Shown: positions 36,773 to 48,700 of the stretch, piece by piece
How positions within the stretch are numbered: position 1 is the first letter of the stretch
Layout of the letters: every line of letters begins with the position of its first letter
From: Musa acuminata AAA Group
Lineage: Eukaryota; Streptophyta; Magnoliopsida; Zingiberales; Musaceae
NCBI RefSeq assembly: GCF_036884655.1
Contig: NC_088340.1
Coordinates: 1-64,000, forward strand
Direction of reading: 5' to 3'
Length of the DNA: 64,000 nucleotides
Position numbers and translations under genes: made by a program
The notes under the pieces: model-generated
What the model saw: the letters and a program-made list of their open reading frames with translations, nothing else
What the model was told of the DNA's origin: nothing
Databases searched by the model: none

Positions 36773-39700
36773 ATGGAGTCCCCCGAGCTCCACGGCGACT
36801 CCTCTCCCGACGCCGTACCACGTCGATCACAGCGCCCCAGATCCCCACCCCTAGGTAACGTGGATTGCTTGTTTGCTTTTCTTGATCCCATGGAAGAGCA
36901 GCGGAGATCTTCTGATGGTTTGTTGCTGTTGCTTATTAGTGTACGCGATTGTGTTATGGTAATACTTTAGAGGTCTGGATCAAATTGTTGGGGAGAAAGC
37001 AATCGATTCGCTTGTGCTGTTTAGGCCCTTGACATCGTGGTGCTTCTTCCATCTTTTGTTTTTCTTTTAATCCTATAAAAGAACCCTAGCAGAACTCCAA
37101 AACCACTGTTTTCATTTGTTTGTAAGATCGGTTGGGAGAAGCTCCTCAGTTGGATGACACGAAAGCACGTCGAACTACTGAAGCGGGAGGAATGTAAGCA
37201 GAAAAGTTTAGGATTGCATGGACAGTGACTTTCTGGACAAAACAACTTGAGCAGATCAACATAATAGCTTGCTTAAGTTGAATTCTCTTGGTGACTAGCT
37301 GGGAGTTATATAATGACTTTTTATAGATTAATTTGCTCTCTTGTAGTTCGCTTGACTGTCTGATTGCCTTAGCTAACAACCGTTTCACACTTCAGAGTGT
37401 CTACTTGGAATGACTAGAATATAATTTATGGTTTTGGTTCAGGTATATATCATTTTAGTTACTCCAATTTTATCTAATTCCTTTCTAGGTGTTAATGATT
37501 CCTTATCTTTCATATCCTGTGTCTACTACAGCATATAGCTTATCATGTGCATTGACTATTGAGCATTCAACACAGACATAATGTCAAAGATTTCTCATAA
37601 AAAGGCTGTCCTACTTTCTTGTGCATATTCAATCACCACCTGAATTTGTAGTGATTGTCAGCCAGTTGTAGGGAGTATCCTTTTGTTGACTTATTTCATA
37701 ATCGCAAGATGTGTCATTGATGCATGGTTAAAGTGTAATTTAGTCCCTTGGCAACTATCTTGTTGATGACCTTTGTCCTTTGGCTTTTTCGTCAGTCATA
37801 TAGGTACATATTCGCAGCCAAAACATGACCCAAAACATGCTGCCAAACATCTGTACATATAAACAAAAGCAACGAACGGTTCGTTGAACGAAGTTATTGC
37901 GGGTGTGCGTCGAACATTCGTGATATTCTCCCCCACTTAAATTGTTGACGCCCTCGTCGACGCTTGTTGGTTGTTGTTGATGGCTGCTTCTTCATGTCGA
38001 AGGGCGTCTTCGGGCTCCCAACTGGCTTCGGTTCGGGGAAGCTTTCGTCACTTCACAAAGTACTCGGTCTGCTCGGCTCCATTGGGTAGCTTTATCTTGC
38101 GATCCACTAAAATGGTTTCAACTCGCTTCTCGTAGGAGGTTTTGGTGGGGGGTAGCCGAGTTGGAACACTTTAGGAAGCATCTTGCGGATCTAAGTGGTA
38201 GGCCTTCAAGTTGTTGGCGTAAAAAACATTGTGAATTTTGAGCCACGCCGGCAGTTGTAACTTGTAGGAGACGTTGCCCACCCTACTGATAATTAGGAGG
38301 GGCCCTTCATACTTGCGCACCAATCCTTTGTGTACTTTGTTCCTAAAGAATTGGAGTGATATTGGTTGGAGCTTTAGCAACACCAAATCGTCGACTTTGA
38401 ACTCTTGCGGTCGCCTTCCCAAGTCTACCCACTTCTTCATCTTTTTGGCCGCCTTCTCTAAGTAAGCCCGCGCAATATATGCATTTCAGTGTCATACTTT
38501 TGCAAAGTGATATGCTGACAGACTACTCCCAATATATCCAATAGCCAAGGTGTGAGGAGTTGACGGTTGTTGTCCTGTAATGATCTCGAAGGGGCTCTTG
38601 TTAGACGTAGAGCTCCGCTGCAAGTTGTAGGAGAATTATGCTATGTCCAACAACTTCATCCAATCTCGTTGGTTGGCACTCACGTAGTGCCGAAGATATT
38701 GCTCCAGGAGCGAGTTTATCCGTTCGGTTTGGCCGTCCGTCTGGGGGTGGAGGCTTGTGGAGAAGTATAACTTAGACCCCAACAATTTGAACAGCTCGGT
38801 CAAGAATCGTCCTAGGAACTGAGCGTCTCGATCATTGATGATATTGTGCGGGACTCCCCAATATTTCACCACATTTTTCATCATCAGCTTGGCCGCCTCC
38901 TCTACTAAACAGTTTAGAGGTGCAACTATGAAAGTTGCATACTTTGAAAATCGATTGACCACCATGAGTATCGATCCGAGTCCCCCTACTGTCGGTAAGC
39001 TTAATATGAAGTCCAAGGAAATGCTCTCCCACGGCCTTTCTGGTACGGGCAACGGCTCCAAAAGTCCCGTCGGCTTCCACTGCTCCACCTTGTCTTGTTG
39101 GCAAGTGAGGCACGTTCGAACATATTCCTCCACATCAATCCCCATCTTCGGCTAGCAAAAGGCCTTCTCCATGAGAGCCAAGGTTCTGTAAATGCCTGGA
39201 TGTCCAGTCGAAAGAGAATCGTGACACTCTCTTAAGAGCTCACGCCTTAAATTGTCCACTCGAGGGACATAAACCCTATTCCCTTTTGTATAAACGAGTC
39301 CCTCCTGGACCCAAAATCGTCGTGTCTTTCCTTCTTTGATGAGTTGCATCAGGGTTACTACTTGGGGATAACTGTACAATCCATCTCTAATCCTGGAAAG
39401 GAAGTTGGAGTGCTGGCCCGCAGCGAGGCTCTAGCCGACCTTGCCACCTCAACCGGCGCCTAAGACGCTTGAAGGGCGCCACCACTTCATCAACTCAATA
39501 ATTCCGCCAGAGGTTCCCGACGTCGGCAGGTGGGCCTAGCCGTGCTGACTCATCAGTCACGGCACATTTGTTCACCAACAGTTTGGCGCTAGAAGGAGGG
39601 CCCATGTCGCAGGAACAGCTAGCAGGAACTCACCTCGGGAGGGAGCCCCCGACCGACCTCCCTTCCGCCGAGCCAGAAGGACAAGCCCTCTCCGCCCCTA

Positions 39701-42700
39701 CGGACGGAAGGATACCGGCTTCAACGATTGATCGTTACTGGCGTCTGTTCAACGACCCACGACTATCTCCCCCGGGGCTCGCCCTGGGGGGCCCGACCGT
39801 GACGCCCGAGGCGTTCTTTAGCCTAACTAAGCAAGTACAGACCATGGCGGGCATGATGCAGACGCTTGCCCCGATCATTCCCCAAATCGTGCAGCTGGCG
39901 GTCCCCCCGATAGATCCAGCCCGGCAACCCCTGACTGGGGAACGACTCGAGATCATAGAGGCCTGTGGGCGAGCGACGGACCCGAGCGATCCTCCTGAGC
40001 CAAATGCACCCACGCCTTGCCAAGCCACGTTATCTCACCTGAAGCCCGACATCATATCATCGGACTCGGCGGACGACTCGCTCAGAGCCCAGTTGTCACG
40101 GGTTAACCAGTGCCTGGACGCTTTTCAACGCGAGCTTCGGAGGTCGCGCAGCGAGAGCAGCGAGTGTGCCTCGGGCGGGTCCCCCTTTACCCAGGAAGTA
40201 CTGGGCAAACCGGTACCCCTCAACTTCAAGTTCTCGATATTGGAGACATATGACGGAGCCTCCGATCTCATGGAGCACGTCTCTGTATTCCGGGCCCAGA
40301 TGGCCCTCTATGGCGCCTCTGATGCGCGGATGTGCCGAGCGTTTCCAACCACTCTAAAGGGGTCGACGCGGAAGTGGTTTAGTCGGCTGCGCCAAGCTTC
40401 GGTCTCGTCCTTCGACCAGCTGGCCGAGGAATTTGAGCAAAGTTTCCTCGCCAGCGCGCGGCCCAGACCCTCTATGGTCACCTTGCTCGCGCTGTCCCAA
40501 CGCGAGGACGAGTCACTCTCTCAGTTCGTGGCACGGTTCTCCACCGAAATCCGGAGTTTTCCGGATACTCATCCTTCTCTAATCTTGCAGGCTTTTCTGA
40601 TGGGTTTGAAGCATTCGAGGCTCTTTTGGTCGCTAATCGAGAAGCCGTCGGCGACCATCTCCGAGGTGCTCCAATGCGCCAACCAGTATGTTGCCGCCGA
40701 GACATTAGTGGCGGGGAGGCGTGTGGAGAGCAAGAAGCCAAGGATGGAGCTATCTCGAGGAATGGCCTCGGCGGTCCTAACGCCTCCCCGCCGGGGGCCC
40801 AACCGACAAGAGCTGCTGCTCCCAAGACCCCCCAACTCTCCCCCTAAACGCATCTCGCATCGAGATCTTCCTCCAGATCAAAGAGACGGGCCTCTTGCAG
40901 TAACCTCGCCCTATGAAGGCCGCCCGCAAAGACCAATCTAAATACTATAAGTTCCACTGGGACCACGGCCACGACACGGAGGACTGCCATGACCTCCACA
41001 ATCAAATAGAAGCACTAATCCGGAGAGGCCACCTTGGACGCTATCTCAAGTCCCGGGAGGCGACTCCGTGCCCTAGAGGGCCCCTCGAGAGACAGATCGA
41101 CGTCATCTCTGGCGAGCCGGCAGTTGGCGGCACTAGCGCGGCGGCAAGAAAGGCCTACGCGCGTAGCACGGTGGAGAAGCGTCCTCGGCCTGAGCACGAG
41201 CCTACAATTACCTTTGGGGTAGGGGAGGTCGAGCGCTCCCACCACGACGATGCTCTGGTAATCTCCGTCCAAATCGCCAACGCCCGAGTCAAGAGGGTGA
41301 TGGTTGATATAGGGAGTTCCGCCAACGTCCTCTACTTCGATGCCTTCGGGAGGCTCGGTTTGACCCAGGAAAATCTTACCCCTGTGACGTCAACTCTTGC
41401 AAGGTTCACCGGATATTCCATCTCCCCGCTCAGAACCACAGTGCTCCCCAGCACTCTCGGGGAGGAACCAAGGACGAAAACAGTAATGACCACCTTCATG
41501 GTGGTCAACCTACCATCAACCTACAATGTCATCCTCGGCCGCCCGACCCTCAACAGGATCCAAGCGGTGGTCTCCACCTATCACAGAACCATCAAGTTCC
41601 CAACCTCGGCAGGGATTGGGGAGGCTTGGAGCGACCCAAGGGAGTCGAGGCGATGCTACCTCATCGCAGTCGCTCTCCCGCCAAAGCCTCGCCCAACCCC
41701 GGTTCCCGACCCCCGTGAGGCACCTGTACTACAAGCGACGCTAGAGCCCCCGGAGCCGCTTATCGAGGTGCCCTTGAAGCGGGCTCGACCCGACCAAACC
41801 GTTTCAGGATTGTGCTCCCCGAAGCGGACCAGCTCCACCTTGTCGATTTCCTAAGGGAGAATGTCGACCTATTTACATGGTCCCCCGAAGCTGGTGGTCC
41901 GGAAGACAAAGCTGGTGGTCCAGAAGACGCCGGCCAATCGAGTCACGCGCTCGAGCGCCCCCCTAGCATCATCTGGGACCCCTGTCCAGGGAGAGGGCGC
42001 GAGGAGTGAGAAGGGGAAGGGGTTGGCCGGATCATCTGGTAGCGTCCCTTCCAGGAGGGGGCCGGCATCCCCCCTACCGATGCGGGAAATGTGCCGCATC
42101 TTCTCCTAGCCCAAGGGCGGGCAGTTTCAAGCCCAACTGATGGCCGACCTTCCGGTCAGGGAGCCGGGAGCCCCTTACGCCGCCTGGTGGTCGGCTTTGA
42201 AGGCCGACAGCCGACCCTGGGTCGATGGAGAAGATGCCCAAGAGTTCGTCCGAGGGGCACTACACCCCTCGTTGGCCAAGGAGCTGTACAGCTCCGACTC
42301 AAAGGTGCTGGTGGATGGGGCGCCAAGTCGCTCGTCCGGGTAAGTGATGGCCATCCCTTTTATTCGCCTCCTTGCTTCGTGGATGATGACAATGATTTTC
42401 ATGCAGGGCCTGCATTATGGGATGACGCTGATCGACCGGGTCCTTGACGTCGTGACACGGACTTAGCTGGTTTTGCCTAAGTCGTGCGGCACCCTTGCGT
42501 GTCCGTCCGCAAAGGTCAGCCTCCCCGAAGCCTCCCATTGTCCCTTAGGACCACCAAAAGATAGAACGGGTTAGAGAGAATGCCTCAATCGGGATCCACA
42601 AGCAAACATCTCCGAAAAACACTTCATAGACAATGCAAATTACAAACAGACTTTACAAGCTCTGAACAGTGGCACAACAAAGGGTAAAATGGTCCATTAC

Positions 42701-45700
42701 AGACCGAAAAGCTCTCGTGCGTGTCCACATGACACAACCTTTATTTACAAGCCTAAAGAGGCCACCGACCCAACTAAAATGGGACTATTAAGCCTTCGGC
42801 CGCCCCTATACATTCTGTACAAGGCATGAACATGCCAAAAGACACGGACATACATAAGCATTACATCAAACACCCTGTTTCAAAGTTTGTCCGTGACATT
42901 CTCCCCCACTTATCCCTTCGACGTCCTCGTCGAAGCCTTTGTGAACACTGCAACTCTTCGCCTTTGCTGAGTCTTCAATCTTCCGCTCCAGCTGCAATGC
43001 GCCTCCTGGCTCCCAGCTGCTCTCCGCTGCTGTTTTTGAGTAGTCGAACCTTTGATCCGCCATGCTGCTTCAACTCGCCAATGACTCTGACTCTGGTGTG
43101 GGGTTGGCTGAGTTGTGTTGATCCTCGTTGATTCCTGCGGATCCACCAAATGAAGGAAAAAGACCATCCTTACTGCGCCAGTCTCTCAAAATTTCCACAT
43201 GCTGCTTGAACTGGGTGGATGCTTGTTGGAGCTTTAACGAGCATCGCCTCGCAAACTTCTGAAGTTTTGGGTCCTTCCTCCACAAAATCTGCTCATTGAC
43301 TCTTCTTTCAGTTAGTTGTCACATCCAAGTAGGTTCGCATCACTTCCACTTTCGATTGGCATTTCGTTGGGAAATGAGGCGGACAATCTACTCTCAGTAG
43401 CACTGATCACCGTTGGTGAGGATTTGACAACTATTGTCTTCCATTATCTTCGAAGGGTCTTTGAACTTGTGCAGAGCTCCTCTGCTAGATAGATAAGAGA
43501 ACTGGGGTACTCGGTTTCGCCCATTCTCTTAAGAGTTGAGAAGGCAAAGGTTACTTGACTTCGCCCGCCTCCTCGAGGTTGTACTTCATGCATCGAGCTG
43601 GTTACTGGTCTTCGCCTGCTCTTTGTTCACACTTCTGAAGCACTTGAAGTGTTTGCACTCCTTGCGTTGAGTTAGCTACTGTGATTCACCTTCTCAATGC
43701 CATTGAACTTCTGGAATGCAGGAAGTTTTCACCCCAACTTGGAGTAATTCTCTGATAGATGAGGTCGCCTCTGGGATTGTACCGTCTTCTCCATCAACCC
43801 TGCCGCCTACTACACTGAGTAGCAAAGGTACAGCACCGCGTACTGCTTGCTTCGTTCCTTGGTCGTGCACTCTTGCATGACCCGAAGTCCTTCACTTACG
43901 GCCATCTTGATGAGAAACTTGTTGACACCGGTCTTACGAAGTTTCTTGGCCTCTGCCCTTCAGCCTTGTCTCGGTACTTGGAGATTGCCTCTGCATGCTC
44001 CACCTCCTCGGCCCCTTTCACGACCAAGCGCTCTCCCTCCGTGAGAGCAAGGGATCAATGACTTTGACGAAAGTCCCGCCTCTGCGGTACCATGGCGCTG
44101 CCATGCCCATGGCGCTACTATCCGTCGCCTCGCCTCTGAATCCCTTTTCTTCACAATCAGTAGATATGCCTCCGTGACACTCCTCCGAGTCCACCTCCAT
44201 TCTAACTGATTGCTTGATTTTGGGTAGCTAAGTCCCTCTGGACTCGTCGTCGCTTCCTCGCCCCTTTCGACCCCCTGCTTCAACACCTCTGTGTTTTCCA
44301 AGCAGTCTGTTTGTTCGATGGAAAGACAGACTGCAACTCCCATGCATGGCCTCTGCCATCACATTGTAGGGTTTGCACCGATTCTGTTCTCCTTAGCTTC
44401 CTTGGTAGCAACGTTCGCTTACTCGACCTTGTCCTCTGACTTGTCGGGCTCCCTTAAGCGAATATGAGCTCTGGAGCAGTCCAACTCTCCAGCTGCTTCG
44501 ATCATACCTCTGCATGATCAAGTCCCTCTCATGGGACTCACTGGTACTTGCATTCGAACTTTTCCCTTGGTGGAACCCAGCCCCCATATGCTGATGACCA
44601 AGGTTTTCATCCGATGCAAAATTCGGTGCACGCCCGGAAGACCCGCCTCTGCGGTACCATGGCCTTCACTCCTTGAATCCATAGCCCTTCTTGCCGTCGT
44701 GTTGTTCACCAAAGCGGAGCTCCCAGTAGCTCCCGATCATACCTCCATATGATCTAGTCCCTCCCGGGACACTGTCGTGTGTATCGCATTGCCACGAACT
44801 GTCCCACCACGATCCGCTGCACCATGTCGCCTCCTGGTGACATCTCCATTGCATTCTGATCCTTGTGGAATAAACTCGAATTGTGAACCCTCCATGTGTG
44901 GCCTCTGCCAATACATCGCAGGGTCTCCTCCACCTTCGATTTTGTTCGCTCCTTTGGCAATCGACCTTCATCCACCCACTCTTGGGTCACACCTAGATGA
45001 AGCACCGCTCTAGGACAGTCCATCGCCTAGAAGCTCCCGAAGTCCACCGACTTCGCTGTAAATTGTGCACCATTGCCTGGATCCTAGGCCTCTGCCCCTA
45101 CCAGCACAATCTCCGCTGCGCACCGCTTCCTTCATAGCAACTCGAATGGCAACACTGTGGCATATTCTTCAAGAGTACCCGCCTCTGCATCCTCTTGCCC
45201 CGTGCTAAGGCCTTCTGAACTCAACTTCGCCTCCGCAAATTGAGTCGCCTTAGTTCCTCCATCAAATGCTCCTCCGAGATAAGGTGCATGTGCCCCGAAG
45301 CTCCCTTCGTCTTTGGCACCATGCAAGATGAGTCTGCTCCGTCAGAATGAAGGACCCATGGAACAACATGATCTTACTCTTGCCTCTGCAAGAGTTCATG
45401 TCCTTGACCTCTGTCTAAGGAAAGCACTGTGCCTCTGCTCCATGTTCCAACTTCTATGCTGGCTCCCTTCAAGCGGCTTGAGTACTTCGCCAAGTTACCC
45501 CCAAGTTGCTCCGCTCCTCGTTTTTTGCATTGAGTTGATGGTGGCCCTCACGCCCACCATTCCACGGGTCAGCCCTCCCTTGAGTCCGATCTCCATATCG
45601 ACTCTAAGTGTGCCTTCATTTAAGTTGCTTCAGGTCGCTCCCCCACTTGATCTCGCAATGCATCCACCCATGCATTCTCTCGAGCGAGATCATGTGACAA

Positions 45701-48700
45701 CTCCTCGCTGCTTGCTCGGTCCATTGAGCTTCGTGGAGTTGTTGTTTGTGAGGTACTCCTCCTCAACATGTGAAGTCCGTCTCACATGATTCTCCCTCTG
45801 GAGAGCCGAGACTTATCCCTCCTGGATAACTGTCCCGTTGGAGCAACATCTCTCTTCGTTTCGGAGACCACCATCCCCTTGGACTACTCCGATCTACTGA
45901 ACAAACTGTGCATTGTTCTGCCTCTTGCAAACGCACTTGCTAGATTGCGCCTCCACGTCAATACAGCCACCGCTGCACCCCTCCAGGCCTAGCAACATGC
46001 TGAACTCGTTGCACACTTCAGCCTCCTCCGGACGTATCCTTCGCATGCCGAAGAGAAAGTTTCAATGCTCCATGGCGCCGAGTCTCGGTCGCCTTGGGAT
46101 GGCCACGAACAATCCATCGTCCGCATACAAGCCCATGCATGAGTACCGAATTTTTCGAGTTAGCAATTCCCCTCACCTCTGTGAGCTTTGCACAACTCTT
46201 TCGGTCGCTGAGCAACTCATTCCACTTTGCATGGTCTCGTCCTTTTGCCAAGCGCCTCGCTTGCCTTGAGCACCATCAAGTAAAGTTGTCAACGTTGAGC
46301 CGTAACTCAAACTCAGCCATCCCAACCTTTGTGCGCTCCAGATTCTTCCAAGCTTGCCTGTTCTCGTGGTGCCTCTTGCGCGAAGGGTTGGCCATTCCTC
46401 TGAATGCCAATCTCAAATGCCCGCTCCTCTGAGCGACTCTTTTCCCTACATCTCCATGCCCGTTTTCCCTCAAACGGTCGCGCATGTGCTGACTGCCCTC
46501 AACGCAGCCCCGCTAGGTCCCCCACGTTTGCATGTCAAGTGTTTCTATGAGTGCTTGTCCCGCTCTGATACCATATGACACGGACTTAGCTGGTTTTGCC
46601 TAAGTCGTGCGGCACCCTTGCGCGTCCGTCCGCAAAGGTCAGCCTCCCCGAAGCCTCCCATTGTCCCTTAGGACCAACAAAAGAGAGAACGGGTTAAAGA
46701 GAACGCCTCAAACGGGATCCACAAGCAAACATGTCCGAAAAACACTTCATAGACAAAGCAAATTACAAACAGACTTTACAAGCTCTGAACAGTGGCACAA
46801 CAAAGGGTAAAATGGTCCATTACAGACCGAAAAGCTCTCGCACGTGTCTACATGACACAACCTTTATTTACAAGCCTAAAGAGGCCACCAACCCAACTAA
46901 AATGGGACTTATAAGCCTTCGGCTGCCCCTTTACATTCTGTACAAGGCATGAACATGCCAAACGACACGGACATACATAAGCATTACATCAAACACCTTG
47001 TTTAGAAGTTTGTCCGTGACAGTCGGGCGGGCGATTGGGCGTCAGATGGACCTCGACGATGCCCTCCGGAAGGTGAACCTGAAGCTGAAGGCCGAGGGGG
47101 GTGCGAAGGCGATTGCCACGGCCGAAGGGCGCGCCACGACGTTGGTGGGGGAGGTGGCTCGTTTGAAGGCCGAACTTGAAGAAAGCCGGTCACACATCCG
47201 TTTGCTGGATGACGAACTGTTGTCCCTCTCCCAAGACGTTGAGGCCGCCGAGGAGGTGCTCGAGGAGGAGCGTCTGAGGTTGCCCGGAAGGGTGGAGGAA
47301 GCGGTTGCCGAGTACAAGGCATCCGCGGGGTTCGAGCGCGGCCTGGTGAGGTTAGGCCGGGTCACGTACGAGTACGGGTTCCGGGTGGCCTGTGCTCGTT
47401 TCCGGGTGAAGTTCCCGGACCTGGACCTGGAATTGGACCCATTTGCCGAAGACCCTGCGGACCAGAACGTCGACATGCCGGACCTTCCGGAGGGCATCGT
47501 CGAGGTCCATCTGACGCCCAATCGCCCGCCCGACTGTCACGGACAAACTTCTAAACAAGGTGTTTGATGTAATGCTTATGTATGTCCGTGTCGTTTGGCA
47601 TGTTCATGCCTTGTACAGAATGTAAAGGGGCAGCCGAAGGCTTATAAGTCCCATTTTAGTTGGGTTGGTGGCCTCTTTAGGCTTGTAAATAAAGGTTGTG
47701 TCATGTAGACACGTGCGAGAGCTTTTCGGTCTGTAATGGACCATTTTACCCTTTGTTGTGCCATTGTTCAGAGCTTGTAAAGTCTGTTTGTAATTTGCTT
47801 TGTCTATGAAGTGTTTTTCGGACATGTTTGCTTGTGGATCCCGTTTGAGGCGTTCTCTTTAACCCGTTCTCTCTTTTGTTGGTCCTAAGGGACAATGGGA
47901 GGCTTCGGGGAGGCTGACCTTTGCGGACGGACGCGCAAGGGTGCCGCACGACTTAGGCAAAACCAGCTAAGTCCGTGTCAAGTTGGCGCTCCAGATTGCG
48001 CCTCCTCCGCTCGCGGAGAGTAGCCAACTTCTCGCTCATCATGTTCGCTATCGCGATCCTCCTGAGCAACTCCAACAGTTTAAGAGCGAGTATGCAATTG
48101 CAGCCCACCTACGACTGCTTGGGGCAAGGGTCCGGCTTGCCCCGTCTTGCTTGATTCGCCACGATGCTTTGCCATGGCGAAGTTGCAAAGTTCCTTCACT
48201 GCTTGCTTGAATTGCTTGCCCGCTCTGATACCACAATGTCACGGACTTAGCTGGAATTGCCTAAGTCGTAAGGCACCCTTGCGGCCAAGGCGCGAACTTA
48301 GCTTAAGATGCCTAAGTCACGAAGCACCCTTGTGCCAACTTCTCGGACTTAGCTGGGATTGCCTAAGTCTTGACGTGCCCTTACGATATGCGTCCACAAA
48401 GGTCAGCCAATTTGCAACTTCACTTAGGTCCCGAAGGACCTGTAAAAGAGAAAGTTGATTAGTTCGAAAAACGAGCGACGGACAAGTCCCGACATCTCGC
48501 AAAGAGGGAAGCTTTACAAACAATTCAGCAAGCACCTTGAGTGCATGAGAGAAAACAAAGAAATGAGGAAAACAAGGACTTTAGAAGGTTAAACGAACAA
48601 CTACAAGTCCACAAACAACTGCTCACCAGGTGCTGGGCGCAAAGGCAAGTTCCCGTCAAGAAAACGTGCGAAGTTGTGAAGATTGTTCAATGCCCGACAC

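Larger units (their letters stand above)
46576..47980. repeat. Inverted duplication, 499-bp arms around a 407-bp spacer
   Basis: Left arm 46576-47074, right arm 47482-47980. Each arm is one D2 LTR plus 53 bp of element C's accessory ORF. By eye the arms differ by a single base (an Asn for Ser codon difference in the arms' translations, near 46792 and 47764). The spacer is accessory-ORF sequence. The right arm stops exactly at an LTR end, where chromovirus B resumes. RNA from this locus could form a long hairpin. Confidence 0.93.

Noticed and set aside
36536..36970. 144-codon frame over KH exon 1
   Set aside because: Only the part from 36773 to the donor at 36855 fits the BTR1 leader; the rest is 5' leader and intron.
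39568..39603. Upstream ATG for element C gag
   Set aside because: It lies within the LTR tail and primer site; 39604 follows the primer site.
43846..46435. Many 60-158 codon frames inside D2
   Set aside because: None shows gag, pol or any domain; the interior of this element type is expected to be non-coding. Capture of a host fragment cannot be excluded.
47002..47521. Minus-strand frames across the accessory ORF
   Set aside because: Shadows of the coiled-coil coding strand, partly made by the inverted arms.
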